From positions 55,771,585 through 55,835,584 of the forward strand of contig NC_088170.1 of assembly GCF_028769735.1 (NCBI RefSeq): a DNA stretch of 64,000 nucleotides, written 5' to 3'. The position numbers and the translations under genes were made by a program. The notes beneath the pieces were generated by a model that worked only from the letters and a program-made list of their open reading frames with translations, was not told the origin of the DNA and did no database searches. The first letter of the stretch is position 1. The number at the start of each line of letters is the position of its first letter. Source of the DNA: Zonotrichia leucophrys gambelii. Its lineage: Eukaryota; Chordata; Aves; Passeriformes; Passerellidae. Positions 1 to 12,989 of the stretch are shown here, in pieces.

Positions 1-502
1 TCTAGGACGGAGTTGGACTGAGTATAGCTGAACACAAATATAGGTTTGGACAGAAGTGGTGGCAGAGCAGCCCTGCAGGAAGGGATCTGGGGGTGTTGGC
101 TGACAGCAGGGTCAGTAGGAGTCAGCAGGGTGTCCCCAGCAAGCCCCATGCTGGGGCACATGAAACACAGCATCATTAATTGTCAAAAGGGGTAATTACC
201 TGGCAGTGCTGGCAGCTGGAGGAAATGAGGCTGAGCAGCAAACTCTGCTCTCTACAGACAGCCGAGGAGGTAAAGTGGGTACCAAGGTGCTGATCTCTTT
301 TCCCTGGTGTCCAGGGATAAGACACATGGAAATGGTTAAAAACTGAGCTAGATGAACTTTAGGAAGCCTATTTTTTCTGAGAGAGAGTGGCCAAACACTG
401 GAACAGGCTTCCTAAAGAGGTGATTGATGGTCCCAAGCCTGTCAGTGTTTGAGAAGTACTTGGACAATGAACTTAATAACATTCTTTACATTTTTATCAG
501 CC
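1..502 (+). mobile_element. CR1 LINE fragment, 3' part without tail
   Basis: The stretch resembles the end of CR1 ORF2 and the 3' UTR. Around 70-170 it carries the 'GCAGGAAGGGATCTGGGGGT' block followed by diverged 'AGTCAGCAGGGTGTCCC' and 'CATGCTGGGGCACAT' segments. At 390-475 it carries 'CACTGGAACAGGCTTCC' and 'CCCAAGCCTGTCAGTGTTTG', then a 'CTTGGACAATG' segment typical of a CR1 subfamily whose tail reads 'GGCCAGGAGTTGGACTCGATG'. That tail is missing. Sequence continuity stops near 502 and a second CR1 begins about 30 bases later. The left edge is cut by the window. The copy is diverged and has no intact reading frame. Subfamily is not assigned. Confidence 0.75.
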
Positions 503-532
503 CTGAATTGATTCAAACATTTGAACTAGTTA

Positions 533-990
533 AGAAGGACATGGGACTGCTGGAGGCCATGGATATGAACAAGGGGCTGGAATACCACTCCTGTGATGAC
601 AGGCTGAGGGAGTTTTGGTGTTCAAGAGAAGAGAAGGCTCTGGGGAAACCTTACAGCACCTTCCAGTACTTAAAAGAGGGCTGCAAGAAAGCTGGAGAGA
701 CTTTTTAAAAGGACATGTAGTGATAGGGGAAATAGCTTTAAACCAAAAGAGAGTACATTTAGATGAAATGTTAGAAATTCTGAAGTGTGAGGCTGATGAG
801 GCACTGAAACAAGATGCCCAGAGAAGTTGTGGATACTCCATGCCTGGCACTGTTCAAGACCAGGTTGGAGAAGGCTTTGAGTAACCTGGTCTAGTGGAAG
901 GTGGCCCTGCCCATGGCAGGATGATTGGAACTAGATGATCTTTAAAGTCCCTTCCAACCCAAACCATTCTATAATTCTGTGACTATGACT
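533..990 (+). mobile_element. CR1 LINE, 5'-truncated copy with 3' end
   Basis: This is a recognisable CR1 3' region. It starts in the 'AAGGACATGGGACTGCTGGAG' block and passes through 'AGAGAAGAGAAGGCTCTGGG' and the segment on pieces passing the cut 'TTCCAGTACTTAAAAGAGGG'. It then has the 'AAGAAAGCTGGAGAGACTTT' and 'GTAGTGATAGGGGAAATAGC' blocks. It ends with 'CCCTTCCAACCCAAACCATT' and a degenerate octamer tail reading CTATAATTCTGTGACTATGA. Orientation is plus. The short reading frames at 424-708 and 615-884 lie in non-coding CR1 sequence and should not be read as genes. It follows an unrelated CR1 piece in the same orientation. Confidence 0.9.
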
Positions 991-3900
991 GTTGTGGGAC
1001 TCTTCCAACTGAAATAGTTTGTTCCACTCTCTTTTGCTGTGCGGCCTTCTTGACTCAATGCTCAGTTCACGTGGGCAATCTGTTTTCCCAACATGAACAG
1101 ACACGGGAAGTCCTATGAAACACTCATCTAAGATGATTGCACACAGCTTCATCTCCTATGAAAATATGGGTAAGCAGCTTCACCAGTCCAGGCACTGGTC
1201 CTTCATTGACATCACTCATGAATTTTTAAGAAGGGCCATCACCTCAGGGTTACTGTAAACTTCCAGATATAGATGTCACAAGAAACATTGTACTCACATT
1301 TGCATTTCAAGTCCATCAGTCTAAGAAAACAGGTCTTCTTGCAGAACCACTCTATATCTCAAATATTGAGCATCTTGTCTTTGCAGGAATAGCTTGAATT
1401 CTTCCTGTGTGAAATAATGTCCTTATACAGGCTTAAATACCTGCTTTTACAGGAACTTGATCTCAAAGTATGGCTGAGTGGAGCACTTGGTGCTTAAAAT
1501 GGCAGCAAACCTGTGTTTGTGAAATTCACAGATAGATCCATCCTGAGCATTTCCTTTTATCCTTAACTCTTTCACACTCCCTTCCATGACATCTCCTTAC
1601 CTTACTGCCTACAGATACTCTATCTAAAATTCAAATGATTATATTATTGGAGACACCTTTAATTCTCTGACACCTCTACTTCTGTGACATCTCTAAATAT
1701 TTTTCTTTACTGTTTGCAGCAGACCCTGGAGCACCGTCCCATTCCTGTCCTCCCTCCTTTCCTCTCCCCCATCCCAGACGGTATCTATTTTTTCTTACCT
1801 TCTATCCTCTTTTTTTCCACCTCCCTGTATGCATTTAGAGACATACACACTATTTTTGTTTGGCTGTGAAAAGTTTGACTTTTCAAAGTATTTGAAAGTA
1901 TTACTGTCCTTAAAAAGTATTTGAAAATATAGAATTTTTTGCACTAATTAGAGGCCATAATATATCCCAAATTATGCCTTAGAGAAAAAGGCAGCAAACA
2001 CTTTTGAAAGTACTGGTTTGTGGCCACTGATGGAAACCCATTCCCTTAGCACGAATGAAAGGGGCGCAGAGCATGTGTCTGGAATCACAGTTCTGTGTTC
2101 TGTCGGTTAGATTGTGCTATTGTTATTAAATAAACTAATAAAGTCCTTCAAGAAGGATGAAGCTGTTGTTGGTTGTTTAGGCTTTCTTAAATTATGATAT
2201 TTGCACTTTGGGGCATCTCTCTATGGCCACAGACTTGCCAGTTACACTGAAAAAAGGAAGAGAGACTATCTGCTTTGAAATGTCATACCTTCACTGTGTG
2301 AAGATCTCATGGTGCCATTGAGGCTATTTAATTTTGGACCACAGATTCTTATTATATGGCAGAGAGTACAAACTTTTAGCAGTACCACAGTGCAGAAGAC
2401 TCAGTATCTAAATCATGTAAGACTTTTCTGTTCACAGTAGTATTCCGGTGATTTCTCATAGCTATTTCTAAAGAAAATACAGGACAATGTACTGGATTTG
2501 TTTTCCGTGTTCCTAGAAAACCTTCTGTTAAGCAGCTTACTAGTGTCTTCACTATCTAGCCTGAGACATGGGTAGCATATCATATTAATTGAGGCAGCAT
2601 TATGATCAATGGCTCTTTGTGGCAGTCAAAAGTAGATAACATAGCCAAACAGCTCCAGATGTCCAGCAACTCTCCACACTAGGCTGGCAAGCCCATCTAA
2701 CTCTTGATTTTCCTCAGATGCTCCTAATGTTCCTTTGCAAGTCTTACCTAATCATCTCATTTCTCAGACACAAACACTTCTGGTGGGCTTCTTACTCTTC
2801 TAACGTGTCCCAGTTTCAGCTGCCAGTTTGTAGATGTGTACCTTTCACATTCCAGCTGTAACCTTCATTTGTGTATATAGTTTCCACATGCATTTAATCT
2901 TCAGGATGAAAGTGACCCTTGCTGTGCTGTCTGGCCATATTATCATTTCTGTCTTTGTTATAAGTGCATTAACCCACCATAAGCTTTTTGGAGTCAGTGG
3001 GTCACAGGAATGACAAAAGTCATCTTCCATCACCTAGTGACCATGCAGGACAGTATTTCATGCCCATCTTTTCTAATTTCTCAGGTTTAAATGAGTCAGA
3101 GTATTTCTACTCTCTGATGCAGCTATATAGCAAATCATAGATTGTTCCATCTGAACATTCTTTCTGTCATTTCATTAGTCTGGATGTTCTTGTTCTAAAA
3201 TAATAAGCCAAGCATTTCTCTGCTCGCACAAGGAGATCACTCAATACCTATTTTGGGATGCCATGTGCTGAAGACAGAACACTCTGTTTAGCAGTGGCAG
3301 AACGGACTGACATGTCAGGAGGAGACTAAAATTTTGGAAGGTGGAAAAAAAATCCTTAAAGGGGTATTATATGTCAAAACAGAACCAAAAGCAAAACCAA
3401 ACACACAGTAACCAATTGGACAAAAAAAAGAAGAAACCTTCAACTATTTTGTGCAATTGAACAAAACAACCCGTGAAGATTTTATGCAGAAATTGTTCTT
3501 TATGTGAGTCACACTAGTTGAGCAAATCTACTTATCTCAAGATTTATTTTTCTGGTGATTTCCATAAAAAGTGTTTATTTTTGGCAACAAATGATCAGAC
3601 TTTAACAGGGACATGGCAGTGTTGTTTTTATTTTCTCAAAGCTTTGTTTCTTTCATGACTGTTGCAAAGCTGTAGTATCTCAAAGCAATTTTAAATGAGC
3701 ATTTAAACCTGTTTTTCTTGCACATTACTGCACAACAAATTCTTAAGGATCTACATACATCTACATACTCTGTGGGCTTTCCTGTCAGCTACAGCTTCAA
3801 TATGTTCATTAAGTAACTTGATTAGTATAAGTGTCCTATGTGTTTGAATGCTTTTGTCATGGGTGGCATTTTTTCAGGATGAATTGGTATATCATCATTG

Positions 3901-6729
3901 TAACCTACTCATCACTTTCCTCAGTGTCTCTGTGCATCTGGGACTGGTACAGCCATCATCACCTCATCATGTTGTTGTCCAAACTATCTGTAAGTGTTTC
4001 TTTGCTCTTTTATTAAAACATCCCCTATTTCAGTCTATTGCAAGAGGTAAATGTATAATCTTGCAGCTGCTGTATAGGGTTTGAAATTGCTCAATTCAGC
4101 TGATTGATTCTGTAACCTGGCTTGCCAGGACCTGTCCTTGTTGTCAATGAAAATGTTTTTATCCACTTGTTGGTGCTGCATATCAGCTATTGTGCAGATA
4201 GGATGATGCTATCTCAAGATAAACCTGATATTCTCTTGTGAATGCTTCTTAATACAGATTTTCTTATCTGCCATTTTCTCTTCCTAATTTTGATGAAACT
4301 GTTAACCCATATGTTTGACTTAGTGATGTTTTTATGACACTTTCGTTGTTGTTGTTGTTGTTGAATTCTGATTGAAATTCCTTCACTATTTTCTAGTTAG
4401 GCTGTTCTCAGCAGGAGCTCTGAACACGAACACTCTATTCTTGGTATTTCTGAAGCTGGCACTTATTTCCCCCTTTCAGCTTTTTAACATGTCTTATCGG
4501 CTCTTTCCCTGGGTGTAGATAAGGAAAGGATCTGATTTTGATCGAACCCAATACTTTTCTTGGACTACAGCAGTTCCTAAGTATTAGGATTTCATTACAA
4601 GTGGAATATTTTCAATTGGTTTCTAATAAAATGAATTAATACTTTCAGGAGTTTCCTGCCCACTGTGTGTGATAAGAGAGCTACTTGTAGGTCCTCTTCA
4701 CATTTTATTTCACCAAGGCATTCAAATGGATTTGGAAATCTTTTTTCTTTTATTTCCAATCCTCAGAATTTCTCTGAGATAAAGATAAGAATATTTTCTA
4801 GGTACTCCTCATTTATCACTTGGCTTTCACACACTGACAGGTTTTCAAATAAAACAACAAATCTTTGCTTTGTGTGGGCTATGGCTGCTTTTGACAACAT
4901 GTTGTGCTGTCCTCTTTATATATCAGGAAGCCAGATTGTGACCAAGGATTTAACATTTAAAGTAGAGCTCACTCTAATGAACTCAAGGCACAATAGCTTC
5001 ATCAGACACGCTTAGTCCAAGATCCCTTCAGTAATTAGATATAACTAAACAGAATTGGAAGAAGTGTGACTTTTGTAATTCTGAGCTGCCCCTTAAATTC
5101 AAACCTAGGAGGACTATGTCTAAAATTGCCTTTAGTGAATTTGAAGTTTGGGATTTTTTTTTCCTTTGGAATATAATCTTGTTCACGACCAGGATAATAT
5201 TTTAAAGATCCCTATGTATGTCTTTAGTGACAAACTCTAGAGTATGTGAGGCTTTGTGACGTTGATAAATACAGCATGTTGTTTAAGAACATTGTCAATT
5301 TTGTCAATGGGAAGTTATTTTAAAAACATCTATAAACATACTAGGTAGGTTTAGTTTTGCTCATATTCATGTAGGCTAAAAATAATCTAAAAGGAAAACC
5401 AAGAGGCAAATGAAAGCCAAGAGACCATCTCTGAAATCTGGAAAAATGAAACAGCCTGTGAATCTGCTTTTAAGGATGGTATTTAAGATATACTATAGTC
5501 CATTTCTTTTTCTCTCTTGCACCAGTCTTAAAAAAAAAGAGAGATGTCAAGAGAAAATAATTTTTAAAAAGCAATGCCTCTATTTTTGCCTTGATATTGA
5601 TCTGTATAATCTGAGTTTTCTTTCTGACATTAGCCTTTGGTCCCCGATATATTTTAGAGAATAAAATGCTGACTATATGTTTTGCAATAAACATCAGGAG
5701 AAATTATGAACTACATTAGGCTTTACTTAGTCTTCTGCACAGTGACCTCTGAGAATCTTACTGTTTAGTTCTTATAAATCAATGTTCTTGTTGATGCAAT
5801 GAAATTTCTAGTAGAAGGGCTGTATTTTCAGGGGATTTCTTTAAGACACACTTTCTTTAAAGATGATCCATGATCATTTAACACAAGACTTCATCTAAAA
5901 CAAATAAAGAATCCTTTACTCAAGACTTTTTTAGCCTATTGCAGTCTCTGCTGAACATGTTTTATTTCTCATTTGAATTTTCTGTTAGCTGTGTTTTTAA
6001 GAGAAGAAATATTATCATCTCTCACTTGAACCTCTTTAAAAAATTCCATCCATCCCTTAAGTTCTCAGATCTGCTGTTGCATATCTTCTTAACAAAAGTT
6101 AATGTGTCAGAGACCTCCAAAATTATTTATTTTTCATGTCACACCTAAAACGGAAGCAGGTCTTCAAAGCATAGGCAGTCACTAGTACGGAAAACCTAAG
6201 GGAATTTTTTCCTAAATGTGTTATATTGAGTGCCACTTGATTTTGTTTTACAGTGTTGCTATTCTATTTTTTTTCTGAATGGGTTAAAAAACAAAGTAAC
6301 ATATAATTATTGCATTCTGAGTTACACTAAACATCTAGTAAGATAAAGAAGTGTCAAGGAAGAGGACACTGAGGAAGAGTAAGAGGAAAACAAAGATATA
6401 TAGTAATGGTCCCTAGTACACTTTCACTCAGCTGTGGAGGATTCCTGAGACTCTTGCAGTTTCTCTTGGTGTCCTCCTATGTATATCACTTGCAGAAAAC
6501 TCTATGGTCAACCTTTTAACTCACAAAACTTATTCATATTCACAGAATCCTTTGCCAGGAGGACTACAGTTTTACCTGCTGAATTAGGAACTACCCCCTT
6601 TCCTAACAGAATATTTGGGATAAAAAGAACATTGCATGTATAATTTATTTAACTATTTATTTTTGTATGTAATGTTTTCTGGCTTGATAGCTTTTATAGG
6701 ATTGTTTACAATATCCCCAAATTTCTTCT
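991..6729. other. AT-rich unique sequence, no gene recognised
   Basis: No conserved protein segment, RNA gene or further CR1 copy was recognised. Reading frames reach about 116 codons (4665-5015, plus), which is unremarkable in AT-rich DNA of this length, and none resembles a known family. A canonical AATAAA lies at 2129-2134 with a second overlapping-style AATAAAG just after, but no upstream exon is visible. A (GTT)6 microsatellite lies at 4345-4363. The stretch could be intronic or intergenic. Confidence 0.6.
4345..4363 (+). repeat. (GTT)n microsatellite
   Basis: Six perfect GTT units lie in unique AT-rich DNA. It is a short simple repeat with no nearby feature. Confidence 0.95.
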
Positions 6730-7620
6730 GAGTGACATTGGTCAGCTGAGAGCCTCTCATTTTGCGTATTAATCTGATACTGCTTTTCCTTGTGTCTATC
6801 AATTTTCACCCACGTGCACTGTATTTTATCTACTATTAGAATATCTGGTTACCTTTCACAATCTGCCATCGTCATTAGTATCTTCAATTACTTAGCATTA
6901 TCAGAAACACAGGTACTTCTTCAATGTCATTACTGGGTTATTTATGAAGATGTTGAATGGCACAGGACTCCACTACTGATCTCCCCATACCACAGGATTT
7001 AACATTTCACTCCTGTTTGCATTTCTGTTCTCTCAATCATTCATTCATTACTTTCATCCATGAAAGAAACACTCATTGTTTTCCTTAAGATTTTGCAATA
7101 AAGATCATTGTGAAGACTTTTGGAAATTCAGACAGGCTATATGTACTTAACCATTTCTGTCTCTGTGATTATTGACTTTGGGGGCAGAAATTCTCTTTAC
7201 AGAAGTCTCTGGATCTTATTTTCACCCCAGTATTAGCAGAGACATTCAATAAATTTATCCTTTCCAATTCTCATTACTGATTTGCTTCATATGAAAGGAT
7301 TTTTAAATTACTTTTTAAAGTTAAAGATTATTTAATAAAAATGCTATCAGCCAGAATTCATGTATTGAGCTTCAAGTGAGAGGCTACCGTCTAGATTTAG
7401 TAGTTTATCTGTTTCATCACTGAATTTATTTGAACTCCTAGGTGAATACCACCTTGTTCTGGTGAGTGGCTGACATTTGTTCTGTCTCTGTATAACCATG
7501 TTAGTTCAACTTCAATTATAGCCACTCCATAGATCCCTCAATCCCCAAACACGCCAAGGGATTCCAGATAAAAACCTTCACCATAAAATGATGAATATAA
7601 GTTAAAACAATACGTTCAAC
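6730..7620 (-). mobile_element. Ancient CR1/L3-type LINE ORF2 (reverse transcriptase) relic
   Basis: Read on the plus strand, this is the complement of a very diverged LINE reverse-transcriptase region of the type widespread in turtles, crocodilians and birds. Landmarks in order are: 'CACGTGCACTGTATTTTATC' near 6820; 'TTATTTATGAAGATGTTGAA' near 6940, followed by 'GGCACAGGACTCC'; 'CATCCATGAAAG' near 7058; 'GAAGACTTTTGGAAATTCAG' near 7112; 'GAGGCTACCGTCTAG' near 7380; and 'CTCCTAGGTGAATACCA' near 7435. The last is the complement of the segment encoding the conserved GPDGIHPRVLKEL-like box, here reading GIHLGV. Many frameshifts and stops are present and no reading frame survives. The outer limits are approximate by several tens of bases. 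Family-level assignment rests on remembered consensus, not on a search. Confidence 0.65.
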
Positions 7621-10600
7621 TTTTGAAAAATAATTTTTTTTCTGAATGCTCCTTTATATCTCCATGTACTATGTACACCAGAAGAGAATCCTTATTTCAC
7701 CCTTTGCAAGAATGTTATGAAAGGAGTTTGATTTGTTTTGTTAGCTGACTTCAGAACTTTTCTTTTTGTCTGGCTCACAGCTTCTAATACAAGCGCTATT
7801 ACTACACTTCAAAGTTCCCCTCCTTCCTAGCTGTCTCAAGTACAAAGCAGAGCATCTCTTTATCAGTCATCTGGTAAGATTTTTTCCCCTGTGTTGCAGT
7901 AATATGCAGAGAGGACTCATTTTCTTCATGAAGAAAAAGCCAATTCTTTATTCATATAACTCATTTTTATACAGTTTTTACAGACCTCGTGTTCAACGCC
8001 AATTGGCTACTCAATTCTTGCCACTCAGTTCATTGGTTAGAAGGTGTTTTTTTGTGTAGTTGATAAGAATTTTTCCATTCACAGGTGTTTACATATTTAT
8101 CTTTGTAGGTTCTCATGGGACAGGTCTTTTGTTATGACAGGTGCAAAATTATTTTCTTCACAAGACTAAATTGTGTCAACTGATTTTCATTCTCAAAATT
8201 CTTTCACATGGGGACTTCTCTAGCTGCTTAGCTGGACTTAGAAAAGTAACAGGCCTAAGCCCTGATTCTATAAAGCTTTTCTTTTATAAGATTCCAACCT
8301 GTATGCCATACCCCTGCATTTGTGTTCTCTCCATTATATCATTATGCTACACATCAAATATTCATGTCTTTTTTTTTTTCCTGAACAAATTCTGATTCTT
8401 TTCCTGACATTTATTTTGTGATTGAAGGATTGAGGGTTGAGTTGGTGAAAGAGGCAGTCACAAGTCAACTGGCATTCCTCCGTGTCATTCATGATCCTCC
8501 CTCTCAAGTCAGCAAAGTAATTTTCTCACACTAATGTCTTCTGGATACCTAGGCCAATATGAATTATCCGAAAGAAAAATGTTAGTTCTAAAATATGATT
8601 TAAAGACCACTTTCAACTGGCTAGTCTTAAATCATTAGTAAAGAATAAAGTAAACAAAAAAGGGGGTTTTAAAGTAAATAGAAATAATGAAGTCTGTTCC
8701 TATATCCACAGTTAAATGTTGCCAAATTGACCCTTAGGTGGTACATGAGGGTGCAATTGTATAAAAGGCAGGGATTCCTACATATCCCACCTTGAGTTTT
8801 GGCTACAGTATTTTACTTTTCAACCCTTTCAAAGAGCAAAAGGAAGGAAACACAGAACAAATATTTTCAGAATAATCATATCTGAAGCAGTAAAACATCT
8901 CATAGTTTTTTTCTAAATTAGTTTACATTGTGCCATGTTACTATGTTAAGGTACAATATAGATGTTGTTCTTCGTTGAAGCAACTCATCAGGTTTCCATG
9001 AAGGTTGTATATGACAAAAATCCAGAAAAATGTTTTTGGAAACCACATAAATTTATTTTGGGCATTTCTTTTATGCATTGAGCCATAGTTTGGAAATAAA
9101 ATCTCAGATCTAGCCAAGAACCCAGCTCCTAACCTTTCTCATTTGTTTGTGTTTACTTGAATGGTGCAAAAATAGAGTCCATCTTTTGAAATTATTCAGA
9201 TATTGTCAGAGAACTTTGCTTTCTACCTGTTTGAGTATATGCAGAATTATCTTGAGACTGACAGCATCCCAGTTACCTAAATGCAATTTGTGCACATGCA
9301 TACATCACAGAAAATTAAATACCATATGGTGCTGAGCCAGTCACAATTTGTACTGTTTGAAAATATCACACTTTTGAAGCCTGATGACAAATTTTATGGG
9401 TTTTCTCTCACTAATTTATGGAAAAATAGCTCTTTACCATTTATCAACAGAAGCACAGCCTAAGCTGTGTCCATAAAAGTTCACTGCAGGAAATATTTCT
9501 AAGCAAATCACTGTCCATAAAACATAGACGACCTATGAAAAAAGATTTTTCCTCTCAAAATACCTACAACATTTTTTAAATTTCCTGCCTTCTCTAGGTG
9601 ATGATGTGTTTTTACTCATCACAAATGAAAACATCACAAGCAAAGGAGATAAGCCTAGCTGTTTCTGATACCCCTCAGACACAGTCCTGTTACTGTAAGA
9701 TGGATTCACAGTGAAAGAGTGAGAATTTTTTGGCACAGTCTCAGGATGTGTTTGGGCCTTCTATTGGTCAGCCAATGTAGCTGGGTGGTGTTGACCAAAA
9801 CTTATCTTTAAATTGTTGATAAAATATCAGGATATTAGAAAACAGAAATGTTATTAATTTCTGTGTTAAAAGAATAGTGTCCTTGGTCATTTGTCTAAAC
9901 TTTTAGAGTAACCTCTATTGCTTAGCATATTTTGTTTGCTGTGTGTGAAAGTCATAAATTACTGAAGCAGCAAATGAGCATTTAATCTTTATATTTTCAT
10001 AGCAAATTCATATCTTAGACTGGAGTTCCTCAAATGAGATCCTGGGACATGTGATAAGAGGATCTGTAGAGATATTCTGTGTCTCCTGAGAGAGGCACAA
10101 AGCTCTCACAGCCTAGTGGCAATTTTGCCTGATCTGAGTCAGCTGTTCCACATCCCTGTATAGGTAAGGGAGGAAGAAAGCAAGTGTTGTGACCCTTGAC
10201 TAATACACTGGGAAAGGAGTCCACTGATTAACTGTTGCCTTTTCAATGAGTGCACAGGGGCCCTGTCAAGGGTGATGACTGAATCTCAGCTTTCTGAGCC
10301 ACATCTCGTTACTAGCAGAACCATCTATCTGCTTCAGAAAGTGGGAAAAATATCAAAAAAGGGGGGAAATGGATTTGGATACCCTCTTAAAGGTGGTTGG
10401 ATTTTTTTCCCTCTCTTTATCTCTTCAGTAGATTGAAGCTTCTCTCTCGGTCTTACATCACTGTTCATCAATGACAGCCTGTGCTTTATCTTTTAAATGC
10501 TGTTTGTTGTTTCTCTTCTCATCTTCATATAAGAAATATATATATATATATATATATGTATGAGTCTGTCTAATTAGAAACTTTTATTTTGCTCTTTCAT

Positions 10601-10989
10601 GGAATCTGTTTGGCTTTGCCTCGCTTTCATAGAAAGAAAGAGAGATAATTTGGTACTGGCAAAAATATTGTCTGTTGGATCCTCTATGAGAAGTACTCTA
10701 TATTTCCTTTTTGGTCCATTCTAATTAAAATCATTGAATAAATTTATGAAAAATAAAAAGTGTGGTCAACAAATATAAGGATTTATATGGTAAGCAAAAC
10801 ATCTATTTATTTTAATGAGAATTTTTATTTAAGTAAACACTATCCTTACAAAATTTTTGTCCATCAGTTTGATGGAATAACCTACAAAGACCAATATTTA
10901 TTAAAAACTCAGGGAGGTTCCATTAAATCAAATCTATGTTTTCTGAGTAAAAAACCAAATTTTTATAATACATTCCTCGAACCTACTTA
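7621..10989. other. AT-rich unique sequence, no gene recognised
   Basis: No exon, RNA gene or interspersed repeat was recognised. Short reading frames (at most 97 codons) have no family resemblance. A (TA)n microsatellite sits at 10536-10557. A poly-T run lies near 8370. The rest appears to be single-copy DNA. Confidence 0.6.
10536..10557 (+). repeat. (TA)n microsatellite
   Basis: About eleven alternating AT dinucleotides lie immediately before a GTATG sequence. It is a common simple repeat. Confidence 0.95.
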
Positions 10990-11369
10990 GCTGTGCAGCG
11001 CATCCTGTGTCAGTATTATTTCAACACATCTACTCCACTCTGGTGAAACCCCACCTGAAGGACTCTCTTCAGCTCTGGGGCCCTCAACACAGGAAAGACA
11101 GGGAGGACAGACCTGGGGGAGCAGGACTGGAAGAGGGCCCAGGAAATGGTCACAGGGCTGGAACACTTTTCCTATGAGAACAGACTGGGACAGGCAGGGT
11201 TGTTCAACATGCAAAAGACTTCAGGAAAACCTGATTGCAGCCTTTCAGTACTTAAACATGGCGTACCAGAAAGATGAGGACAAACATTTTAGAAGGGCCT
11301 GTAGCAATAGAAAAAGAAATTATAGTTTTAAACTAAAAAAGAGCAGATTCAGGCTAGATATATAAAATA
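10990..11369 (+). mobile_element. CR1 LINE fragment lacking its 3' end
   Basis: The segment follows CR1 from 'CATCTACTCCACTCTGGTGA' (11028) through 'CAGCTCTGGGGCCCTCAACA' (11071). It continues with 'GGTCACAGGGCTGGAACAC' and 'CCTATGAGAACAGACTGGGA'. It breaks off in the AT-rich 'AGGCTAGATATATAAAAT' block near 11369. The last roughly 200 bases and the octamer tail are absent. CR1 copies normally lose their 5' end during insertion, so loss of the 3' end implies a later deletion or rearrangement. The frames at 10987-11214 (minus) and 11174-11365 (plus) are by-products of this repeat. Confidence 0.85.
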
Positions 11370-12989
11370 TAATTATGTAAATAAATAATTTTAAATTAAT
11401 TCTTAATTTTGTAAGACATGCTGACAAATGTTTTTCATACATGTTTAGGATATTCTGTAGCTTAACAAAGATGTTCAGTTTAGTATTTAGCTCATAAATT
11501 AGATTCTTAAGCCTTTCTGGTCAGGAATGAGATATTTTTCCACTTAACTCATCTGAGAAGCTGACTACAGATTCTGAGTCAATCTTCATTCTCCCCTGAC
11601 CTGCATAAAGTGTAAACAAACCAAAGAGAGAATGAAGATGCATGTTCATAAAGTCTAAACTGGGTATAAATTGCAGAAACACTGGGGACCAAACCTTCTT
11701 TCTTCTCCTTTGTTTTCCTCTTTGCTAGTGAGTTTCTTCTAATTAATCATCAAATCATTCTCATAGACTTTCTTTCTTTACTGTTTTGGTTTCTAAATGT
11801 TGGGCTGGGAGTTGTACCTGGCAGAAAATCTTTTCTTCTTCAAGGGACATTGTCCCAAGAGGTGGGAGATAGGGAATGGCAAGAAAGGAATTCAGGCCTC
11901 TGTAGCTTCCTGAGATTACTACTCTAAGAACTATTACAAAAATTAACTTGACTCTTAATAGGAGGCTTACTTGAGTGATTCAGTGCACCAAGTTAAATCT
12001 AAAAGAATCAGGATCCAGTCACAGCTGTTCTTTCTGACTCCTAGTAACTTCTCATATGGCATCGATCTGGAAAGAGCAATCCAGGATGTTCTCTGTAGAG
12101 ATTTTCAAAGACAAACTTCCCATATCTATTTTCCCTACCCAAAGCAGAGAGACTAACAATCAAAAAATGTCATTAAGACAAGAAGAGAAATTATTTATGT
12201 TTGTCTATCATATAAACAAAATAATAAACCAATGTGCACTCGATCTGAACCTATAAATCTGCCGGTCTTGGCTCATAATTCTGTCATTTTCATGACACCT
12301 ACAGTCTCTTATCTCTGAATTTTTGTCCTACTACAGTTATGCTATGTGTGTATGATATGGTATATCATAACCACAATATCTAATGTTTTATTTAATATTC
12401 CAGCCATTTGTTTGCCAAGAGGAGGTATTATTTTCTGGCAGTGGCAGTAACTACTGTATGACCATTTTTCTGATAATTTGTCTATTTATATATATATTAA
12501 AAAATAAAAATTCAGCAACCTAAGGCTAGAACTTTATTCTCTCTTTCATGTATATGGTAATAAGCTAGTATTTATAACTTGTTGGTACCTATTATACATA
12601 AATTATTCTTTGTGAGTTTTGAACAGCCTGCTGTTATTGCACTTGCAATTTTCCTGAGTCTTGTATGCTGTATTATCCGCTCTTAAAAATGTTGTCTATG
12701 CACCACACAAAAATATTTGGTATTGGCTGTCATTCCAAGAATTTCTCCCACTCTAGCAATGGAAAACTATTTATTTGTAGAGACAAGTATATATATTTTT
12801 TGGTGAATCAAGTAATAAGCAAAGATATCCACGTTTTTTCTTTACAGTTACCAACAAGTTTACACATAGTTATTTATTTTAGTCATTTTATAACTTCCTA
12901 TGAACAACAAGCTTATCCTGTTTCTCTTTCATCTTAGAGTGAGAAGAACTTATTAATGGATATCAACTTGAAGGAATTTGGTCTCTTTC
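11370..12989. other. AT-rich unique sequence, no gene recognised
   Basis: No exon, RNA gene or CR1 sequence was recognised. An AT-rich low-complexity run, including a TATATATAT core, lies near 12485-12512. The longest reading frame is about 90 codons (12665-12937, plus) and resembles nothing known to me. Confidence 0.55.

Noticed and set aside
615..884. Plus frame of 89 codons near the window start
   Set aside because: It lies inside the CR1 3' region, which is non-coding there.
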